Part shown: positions 56,032-64,000 of the stretch, in pieces
Layout: the number at the start of each line of letters is the position of its first letter
How positions within the stretch are numbered: the stretch's first letter is position 1
DNA from: Primula veris
Lineage: Eukaryota; Streptophyta; Magnoliopsida; Ericales; Primulaceae
Length of the DNA: 64,000 bases
Assembly (NCBI GenBank): GCA_963682055.1
Contig: OY821744.1
Span: 30,356,967-30,420,966, forward strand
Direction: 5' to 3'
Translations under genes and position numbers: made by a program
The notes under the pieces: model-generated
The model's database searches: none
Told to the model about the DNA's origin: nothing
The model's input: the letters and a program-made list of their open reading frames with translations, nothing else

Positions 56032-57002
56032 CTAAGATCAAGGACTTGAATCAAATTAGAAGTTCTGCTAGTAAGTTTAAAAAGTAATTAAAACATAAAA
56101 ATCACATAAACATTCTTTACAGGTAGAACATTATTCATTTAATCTTTTTATTTCCTGATAATAACTGGTATTATATTTCTTCTATAACACCAAAGCAAGT
56201 ACAGTTCAAACAATTAATTTTCAAACATAGCTTATCAGAAAATCTTTCATTTGTTAGTACTACACTTGTGTTTTTGAAACGCCTATGCAAAGTGATCGTT
56301 GTTCATAACATTTCATCAAAATCTTTTAACGGAATTGAGATTAATGAAATGTTATAAACACGATCAGTTTGGAAGAGCATAATTCCCCGAGTTGTGGACA
56401 AATGCCTCTATGTTGATTGTTGGCCCTTTTATAGAAATCCAATTTCACTTTTGCGATTTTGACAAATTAAATTGATTTGTGTTAATATGGAAATAGATGT
56501 GTGTCAAAATAGGCATCATTTCCTCTACTGGTAAGGTTGTCATTATGTTTACTATTTTGCCACCTTTAATATCGAATATAAGTAGAAAGAAATTAGTACA
56601 TAATTCTAACTGAATTGCATTTATGGCGAATATATCTTACTTACTCCAGCCATTATATGTTCATTCCTAATTTTTACTAACATCTAACGCTGAACATGTA
56701 CAGAAAACTTTGCATAGGTTAATCGAATCCCATTGCGATGTAGTTAAATGTCGTCGATAAGCCACAAATATTGTCTACTGTATTTATAATGTTGTCTCCA
56801 AATACGTAGAATTGATTAGCATTACCTTCTTGAGTTTAACATGGGAGCAAATCTGATCAAACGAGACAACTTATTCTGTTAAACGACTAACTAGCATTCT
56901 CGATTATTCAAGACACGTTACTACCTAAGTACCTATATATAGTTCAAACGGTTACTTAACAACTCTTAACTGCAACGAGTATAACAAAATGGGAAGATAT
57001 AA

Positions 57003-58273
57003 TGGTCTCGTTTGGTGCGTCTTTTAGGTTTAAAAGTATACTTTTTGTAACAAGGTTGAAAAGTATATTTTTTCTGTTTATTTTTTAGTGAGTAAATATT
57101 GTTTGGTGAACATTGTAAAAGTATATTTTTCATTAAAAATGTTGTTTGGTAAAATATGTTTACGATTAATAGAATAAAATAAAATAATTAATTAGCAAAA
57201 AACATTTAATTAAAAGATTAAAAAGATACCAAATTAGAAAAATATAATGATTATAGGAACATAAAAAAGATGCAAAATTAACGATTTCGCCTATGGTGCT
57301 TATGATTATACAAACATATATAATGATTATACCACGTTCTATATATAAATCCACACTTAACTAAGAATGTGATAAAAATGAGGGTGCTTTGTATCAAAGC
57401 CTTTCAACAAAAATATTAAAATGCATATTACAGTTAGATTGAACAAATTAGCTCGGGTTTACTCCATTACGTTTTAGCAAGTTTACAAGTACAGACTCGG
57501 ATAGATAGAAAACGAATATGTAATATTCAAACATATACAATAGTCAGTTTTTTCAAATCATATTGGCATAGACTTCATCTAATTAGAACATATATATATA
57601 CTTTCCTTAAGAGTACCCCATAAAAATAAAATAACATTTCTTATCATATTGGTGATAAGATCATTTTAACAACAATCATCCATCCAACACACTACTATTG
57701 GAGCAGTTTGACGAAATTTCAATATATATTTTAAATTAGCTTCAACTGATTCATCATAATTAATTTGGTTTAATGAATTTCATAAAAATGAGTGAAAATT
57801 TGTTTCTAAAATATTTTCTTTTTATCTTAGAAAAAGTTATATTTCCTTGAGCAAAAAAAAAACCCAGCTTAAAAATAAAGTTTAATACTGTCTCGGTTGA
57901 TATATAGCTTATAAAATGAAACTACCACCAAACACATCATATCCATCCATCATCATTTTATATTTATGCTTATATTCAATTTCTTTCAATCATCACAAAA
58001 CACAACCATTCATAACAGATGTCGTCTGAACTCAATCAAACAAAAATAAACAAATCACCGTAGTTGTTGGTACAATTTTTTTCAAGTCTGCAAATCCTTA
58101 AAAGCATTTTAATTACTTTAATAAGTATGGTAAATTTTACTTTTAATAAGTAAGATGAGAAAAGTTTTACTTTTCTAAAAAGTAGATTTTGTAATCACCA
58201 CCAAACAACACTTTTACTTTTCATAAGTAAAAGTAATATGAAGTAAAAAGTAAAGGTCACCCAAACAAGGCCA
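57003..58273. mobile_element. TIR element inside module copy 5, internally deleted
   Basis: Ends TGGTCTCGTTTGG and CCAAACAAGGCCA as at 6309-7677, but 1271 bp long because of a deletion at 57560. Confidence 0.5.
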
Positions 58274-58995
58274 TTATGTATACATCAAATTTAATGGCTT
58301 TATTTGTTTGAAGGAATTTATTAATGAAAGGTAACGTCATGCATAACTAGCTATAGGATCTTTTTAATTAAGAAAACAATGAAGCCATTCTCAAATCACA
58401 TCCCAGTGTGAGGAAGTGTATTCTAAGATTTACATAAGACGGGCAAATTATAAAAATATATAGGACTTAAAAAAATAGGCCTTTCTTAAATGGCGTTGAC
58501 CGGTTTTGTATAAAACAATGAGACAAGCCTATAAAAACAAGGTCAAAGTAATCATCTGTTTCATGTGATTTAATAATGTAGGCGAATAGAGTTATTCGTT
58601 ATTAATACCTTCACCGTGTATAAGTGCATTCGTTTAATATTGGTACATCAGTAACCTTGCTACTAATTGCTTAATGGGATGAATTTTCAGAGGAAAATGA
58701 GTCAGTGTCTTGATAGTAATTATGAACAAGTACTCATGATATTTAAGATAAATTAAATCATAACCATCTGCTATTATAAAACTTGATCAGGGATTGCTTA
58801 ATTTGGAAAAATTTGTAATCTCCATCGCGTCAAGATCTCGGGTTTGTTTAGGGTTGCAACGGGGAGAAAATGGATATAGATTGTCGTATTCGATATAGAT
58901 ATTACCACAATTTTGAAGTCTCAGCACTTGATTATTATTATAACAGTTGTTCTTTTGTCTTGCGTTATTGTGCTCTTTCGCAGAGAATGTTGATT

Positions 58996-59903
58996 ACATA
59001 AATCAATTTCTAATACGGTAAGGGAAAAAAAGATAAAATGGCCTTACATTTTGAATTTCCTTCCCATAGATATATGAAAAATATTTGCTTTCATTTTTTA
59101 GTACATGTTTACCGTGTAGTACTCACAAGAGCTCATGTAATTTTTTGGCCAAATCATTTTTTTTTATTACCGTACCAAAAGTTTAGATTAATACAACAGC
59201 TAATTAATGTAGCATGATATGCATTTTATGGTTTAACTACTCACTACATAAGGTTATTTGCTACACTAGATGTAGATGGTGATTAAAACGAGCCTATAAT
59301 AAACTCTATATTTTTTTAATATAAATGGTCAGAGAAATCCACTTCTTTTATTTTATTAAAGATGGAAAAATAAAAATTAGAAACGAGGATGTACATGATT
59401 GACAATTTAATACTCCATAGAATTTACATTAACATAGTTATTTACATAAAACCTAAATACAATATCATGGGTCGTGACACCTCCATAACTCCAATAATTG
59501 CAATTTTTAGAATTTTGATCATGTATTTTTACTATTTTTGTTTATGGTGAAAATTTGACACCACTTATATTTCTTTTCCACTTAATATAATTATTTATGT
59601 AAACTCGACACCTCATGAACAATTTCTCACTTCGCTGGACGTACGAACCTAGTTGTCTTTGTGTGATAACCTCAAGGCTATAAGTTAATATGCAAATGTG
59701 TCATGTTTTTGTACCGGTCTGTTTTATGATATTTTGCGTACATCTAAATATCATAATATGTACCTATTAATTAATCAAGCTTATGGAAATTATCTAAACT
59801 GGAAACATAATCATTGGTGTATTTTATTTCATTGCCGTTTTTGTCATTAGAAAAATAACACAGTAATGTATCAAGCATCAATATGTGAATTGCACACAAA
59901 CTG
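58996..59903. other. Unique AT-rich DNA, no gene seen
   Basis: Not repeated elsewhere in the window. No ORF or RNA gene supported. Confidence 0.5.
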
Positions 59904-60433
59904 TGTAACATCCCGCATTTTTATAAGTTTTTTTATTTATGAATTAATTTATCCAAAAACGTTTTATTCAAAATTTTACCAAAAACCGGTCACTCGACTA
60001 ATTTTTAGCCAAAAACCGAAACTCTTCCAAAATGTTTTACTTTAAAAACCTGTTACTAATTTTACTAATAAAAAGGACTCAATAGATTTGTTTCTAAAGA
60101 TTTGTTATTATTGAGTAGTATTATAGTAATTTTGATTAAAAGTTAGCTTTTAGAACTTTGGGAACCAAATAGTTCGCTTCCACAAACTATCTAAAAACAG
60201 TTTTTCTAAACCTAAAATCAGCCCACTTTTCATTCTTTAAACCTAAAAACCAGCAAAATAGAAGAGAGAAAAGAGAGAAAAAGAAGAAGAAGAAGAAGAG
60301 GAAACCACCGTTAGCGGGTTCATACCAGAAGCATCTCCTCTACGCACTAAGGTAACGGGGGTTATCCATTGCGACTAGACGAGGGTGTATGTTAGTATTT
60401 TGTTTTGCGTTTATTAGAAATTGGGGCGTGACA
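59904..60433 (+). repeat. 5' gypsy LTR with internal deletion (530 bp)
   Basis: It matches the first about 620 bp and the last about 10 bp of the right LTR of the composite. About 1.5 kb, including the 129-bp hairpin repeats, is missing between AAATTGGGG and CGTGACA. TTGGGG occurs at both deletion edges in the full LTR, so the loss fits a microhomology-mediated deletion. Confidence 0.85.
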
Positions 60434-60436
60434 AGT

Positions 60437-60448
60437 TGGTATCAGATC
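60437..60448 (+). promoter_or_regulatory. Primer-binding site of gypsy element
   Basis: TGGTATCAGATC lies three bases after the LTR end. It resembles the initiator Met tRNA complement with one change (GATC for GAGC). Confidence 0.7.
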
Positions 60449-61129
60449 TAACTAGGTTCTTGTATACTTTGGGACGACGGGAAGATGGGTAACCATTGGA
60501 CCAAGATCCATCGTATCATTTTTTTTTATTTTTTTTTTAAAAAAAATTTCCAAAAACTTAAACTTTTTCTTAAACGGGGGGTTACATTTAGTTTAAGGCA
60601 TGTAGCTATAATTTAGTAGTAGTTGATGGAAGGAAAGTCCACATGTGAGGCAAGTTGGGGACAATAAGGACGCTTGTTGATCCTGGCTCGCCAAACTAGT
60701 GGGTGGACCTCTCGTCGGTATGTGTGAATGAATACCTTAGCGATGTGGAATTCTAGAGTATGCGAGGACGCTCGGGTGCTTTAGGATAACGTATCGTGAT
60801 GGGTTATCCCTCGCACTTTTGTGTTTTTTGTATGCGTGTGTAGATTTATATAGTATGTATGAAGTATAAGTTTGCATGTCGAGTAGTAGCGAAATATTAG
60901 AGTGCGAGAATTGTGTAGTTGATGGTCTTACGTAATGTGTTTTCTAAATTATTAACTTGTGTGGTAATGAACATTTTATGCGAATGGATGTTGATATGTT
61001 GTGGACTAAAATGATGTAGTTGGGTGATATGTTTCATGTAAAGAATTTACAAATGTTGAGGAATTTTTCGTTTTTGTATTGTTAATGATGTAGTCGTTGA
61101 CTAAAGTGTTGGTTTAATCTGTTGTAGTC
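60449..61129 (+). other. Gypsy leader between PBS and gag
   Basis: Non-coding leader with a T-run and A-run near 60520-60550. No ORF or other signal supported. Confidence 0.6.
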
Positions 61130-62533
61130 ATGGCTATTGCTACAAGGACTAGTGAAAGGAGACCAGCTACACGCGGGGGCGCATCACCACCAAGCGGTGA
61201 GGCTACCCGAGGTAGGACAAATGGAGGAGGAAGAAGAGCTCCAAGGGGGCGTGGAGCAACTAGAGGAAGAAGGACAGCAAGAAATCGTGGGGGGAGAGGT
61301 AACACTAATGCCCCGCCACTTGAGCAACCCGAGGCTGAGAATGTGTATGAGGAAGTGAATGTGGAAGAAGAAGAGACCTTTGCACCGGAACCGGAAACGG
61401 TCAATGCTAATCAAGTGATGACCGACCTTCAGAAGGTGGTGCAAATGATGGTGCAGAATGCACAAGCTGGGAGTTCAAGCAACAATGGATTGCTTAACTT
61501 CACCCGATTGGGGGCTCCGACTTTCGATGGGTTAGGTGAACCATCCATAGCTGAGGGATGGGTGGACGAAATGGAGAAATATTTATCGACTGCAGGAATA
61601 GTAAATGGGGAGCAAAGGATGAATATGGCTCAGTTTCACCTAAAAGGTGAAGCACGGAAGTGGTGGTTGGGAATTGTGGATACATACGACATAAGCAACT
61701 TCGAATGGAATGAGTTCATCGAATTGTTTAATCGATAGTTTCTCCCAGATTCCTATAAGGATGAAATGAGGAGGCGTTTTGAGAAACTGTATCAAGGGGG
61801 TATGACCGTTCAAGCATACCAGCTAAAGTTTACCTCACTCTCGAGGTATGCCCCAGAATCTGTTATAGGGGGCGCATAAAGATGTAGGAGATTCATGAAG
61901 GGGTTGAATCCGACCATCTTGTTACAATTGGCATCGGCTCGACATGTCAACTATAATGAATTGGTAAAATCAGCCCAAGCTGTGGAAGGAGCTCTACTCC
62001 ATAACAAGAGAATCTCAGAGAAGTCGAAAACCAGAAATGCTCCGAGGGAAGATAAAAAGCGGACTTGGAATATGGCGAATAATTCCCGATTTCAACAACC
62101 GGGAAGAGGAGAGAGGAGTTTTAATCCACCGCCGACAAACGTCATGATAAGGGGAGCGTGTTTTCACTGTGGAGATGCGAGCCATCGACAATTCAAGTGC
62201 CCTAGGGTCCAATGTAGGGCATGCAACCGAATGGGACATACGGCAAGGGTTTGTCCCAGGGGACAAGGAAGAATCGACACCAACCGACCCTTTAACCAAC
62301 CTAGGTTGCCACCACCACCACCAAGAGGACCAGGATTCGTACCACCACACCAATTACCTGGGAACCAAGGGGGAGGATTTTGAGGTAACCACCAAGGAGG
62401 GGGAAACCGTGGGAACTACCGAGGAGGCTATCAGGGCCCGGGAAACCGAGGGAATCATGGGGGAAATCGAGGACCGCAAGGAAACCCACCGATTCAAGCA
62501 CGCCTATTTGCCTTGCCACAATTGCCAAACCAA
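61130..62533 (+). pseudogene. Gypsy gag with three in-frame stops
   Basis: Starts at ATG 61130. The first 60 residues are Arg/Gly-rich. Residues about 135-205 hold the Retrotrans_gag core (EGWVDEMEKYL, FHLKGEARKWW, WNEFIELF). Two CCHC knuckles follow near 62160-62260 (CFHCGDASHRQFKC and CRACNRMGHTARVC). In-frame stops are TAG 61736-61738, TAA 61877-61879 and TGA 62381-62383. The first and third fit C-to-T changes (CAG and CGA), typical of methylated, silenced repeats. The same frame runs straight into protease, so gag and pol were one polyprotein. Confidence 0.88.
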
Positions 62534-64000
62534 GGAGATCCGGCAAATGTACAAGGTATGGTTCTTGTGTGCTCATCTTGGGCACATGTTCTTTTCGATA
62601 CGGGCGCTTCACGTTCTTTTATATCTAGAAGTCTAGTTGAGTCGTTGTCGTTAGAAATTGGGGTTCTAGAGAACCCTATCGTTGTAGAGACTCCTGTTGG
62701 GGGTCGAGTTGTGTTGGACCGAGTGTGTCGGTCTTGTGAGATGGTGGTCGCAGACCACGTGTTTATATTTGATTTAGTTGTTATAGAGATGTCAGTTTTC
62801 GACGTGATCCTTGGAATGGACTGGTTGGTTCATTTCAACTCTTTCATCGATTGTGTTCGACGAAAAATTTTCCTTACTACTTCATCCGGAGATAAGGTGT
62901 TCTTTCGTGGGGAAAGGGACGCTACCCTTTTTTCAATTCCTTATTATTCCAAGCAGGTTGTGGGCAACCTGTCTTGTCTTTTGGCTAGTCTCTCGATAGT
63001 GGATAACGACGAGGAAGTGGAAATATGGCCATGAGTAGTGGACGATTTTAGAGATGTGTTTCCGAGGGATCTACCTGGGTTACCACCGAAGAGAGCGTTA
63101 GACTTTTGGTATCGGGAACGGCACCTATAGCCATTTCCCCGTACCGTTTGGCACCAGCAGAATTGAAGGAGTTAAGTAAGCAGTTAGAAGAACTGCTAGA
63201 AAAGGGGTTTATTAGGCGGAGTACGTCACCGTGGGCGGCACCGGCCTTGTTCGTGCAAAAGAAGGATGGATCGATGAGGATGTGCATCGACTATCGAAAG
63301 TTAAATAGGGTGACTATTAAGAATAAGTGCCCACTACCTCGAATTGACGATTTGTTTGACCAACTGAAAGGAGCGACGTTCTTTTCAAAAATCGATTTAC
63401 GATCAGGCTATCACCAATTGAGGGTGAAGGATGAGGATATTTCGAAAACGGCCTTTAGGACCCGGTATGGTCACTATGAGTTTGTGGTCATGCCGTTCGG
63501 GTTAACTAATGCACCGGCGGCATTTATGGAGTTAATGAATCGAATCTTTAAGGAGTATCTCGACAAGTTTGTGGTAGTCTTCGTCGACGATATCTTGATC
63601 TACTCGAGTTCAAGAGAGGAACACGAGGAACATCTCCGTTTAGCGTTGCTCACGTTGAGGGAGCACCAACTTTACGGGAAATTTAGCAAATGCGAGTTTT
63701 TGATAAATGAGGTGAAATTTCTTGGACATGTGATCTCGGAAGAAGGGGTAAAGGTGGACACGACGAAAATTGAGGCAGTTTCGAAATGGGCACAACCGAA
63801 AAACGTGTTCGAGATTCGAAGTTTCTTGGGTTTAGCGGGATACTATAGACGGTTCGTCAAGGATTTCTCGAAGTTAGCGACTCCAATGACTTACCTTACT
63901 AAGAAGGGGGTGAAGTTCGTGTGGAGTGAGGCTTGCGAGAAAGCTTTCCTAGAGCTCAAGAAGCGGTTGACTAGTTCTCCCATACTAGTTATTCTCGAGC
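62534..64000 (+). pseudogene. Gypsy protease and RT, interrupted, open at window end
   Basis: Protease [11 protein letters not shown] near 62596-62628 and the RVP-like region that follows are intact to a TGA at 63032-63034. Near 63100 about ten bases are missing relative to the pol at 20296-23682, which shifts the frame. RT then continues in the new frame with [10 protein letters not shown] (63281-63310), [17 protein letters not shown] (63467-63515) and FVDDIL (63580-63600), to the last base of the window. Confidence 0.88.

Larger units (their letters stand above)
50676..58995 (+). repeat. Macro-tandem unit U3 (partial)
   Basis: Follows U1 and U2 in order up to the module. It then keeps the right part of the 4.17-kb module in place of the copia junction, and ends at GAATGTTGATTA (about 58995) where unique sequence begins. 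This is the downstream edge of the array. Confidence 0.85.
54932..58995 (+). repeat. 4.17-kb module, copy 5
   Basis: Contains the whole module except for about 100 bp missing after TCAAATCAT (57560; counterpart of about 6869-6978) and the 28-bp junction filler. It shows what the module looks like at its right edge without a tandem neighbour. Confidence 0.85.
59904..64000 (+). mobile_element. Decayed Ty3/gypsy element, 5' part (runs past window end)
   Basis: 5' LTR 59904-60433, PBS 60437-60448, leader to 61129, then a single gag-pro-pol frame with several lesions. It is the same family as the composite at 17818: LTR ends TGTAACATCCCG and GGGGCGTGACA, and protease and RT nearly the same. The 3' half lies outside the window. 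Confidence 0.9.

Noticed and set aside
57166..57354. 62-codon hydrophobic minus-strand ORF
   Set aside because: Lies in an AT-rich TIR element; the counterpart regions in other copies do not keep it as a coding frame.
61114..61465. Minus-strand ORFs opposite the gypsy gag
   Set aside because: Shadows of the Arg/Gly-rich gag coding sequence; composition follows the plus-strand codons and no domain is visible.

Overview
This window is intergenic repeat DNA from a flowering plant, probably a eudicot. It is AT-rich and holds plant-type Ty1/copia, Ty3/gypsy (chromovirus-like), LINE, MULE-like and CACTA-like sequences. I find no rRNA or tRNA gene and no recognisable host housekeeping gene. I cannot name the species.

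The basic layout is a macro-tandem array of about 10.8-10.9 kb units: U1 (1-29672), U2 (29673-50675) and U3 (50676 to about 58995, then unique DNA). The order within a unit is: an AT-rich leader; a short TIR element (402-1150 in U1); a MULE-like hairpin element (1202-1796); the 3' part of a LINE on the minus strand (1806-4207); a CACTA-like terminus (4208); a '4.17-kb module' carrying an unrecognised three-exon reading frame on the minus strand plus a second TIR element; a truncated minus-strand copia (15211-17181); and about 2 kb of unrecognised DNA. In U1 the 4.17-kb module is amplified (copies 1 and 2 complete, copy 3 truncated by the copia piece). U2 has one truncated copy (4). U3 has one nearly complete copy (5) running into unique sequence.

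Three large LTR elements sit on this scaffold. (i) 17818-28355 is a gypsy composite flanked by a 5-bp target duplication (TGTAC). Its two LTRs are inverted, both with their U5 ends outward, and a minus-strand pol lies inside. U2 keeps the empty site. (ii) 30027-40157 is a structurally complete, very young Sirevirus-type copia element (5-bp TSD AGTTC, 1221-bp LTRs with 3 differences). It has gag, pol and a third, envelope-like ORF; gag and pol are in different frames. U1 and U3 keep the empty site. (iii) 59904-64000 is the 5' part of a decayed gypsy element related to (i). Its LTR has an internal deletion, and its gag-pol frame carries several stops and a frameshift; it continues past the window end.

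The most unusual signals are: the inverted-LTR gypsy insertion; tandem 129-bp LTR repeats whose two predicted hairpins show compensatory base changes; an 8-bp palindrome (GTTGCAAC) repeated about 20 times through the LTRs, coding regions and UTR of the Sirevirus; and a phase-consistent spliced reading frame kept in all copies of the 4.17-kb module.
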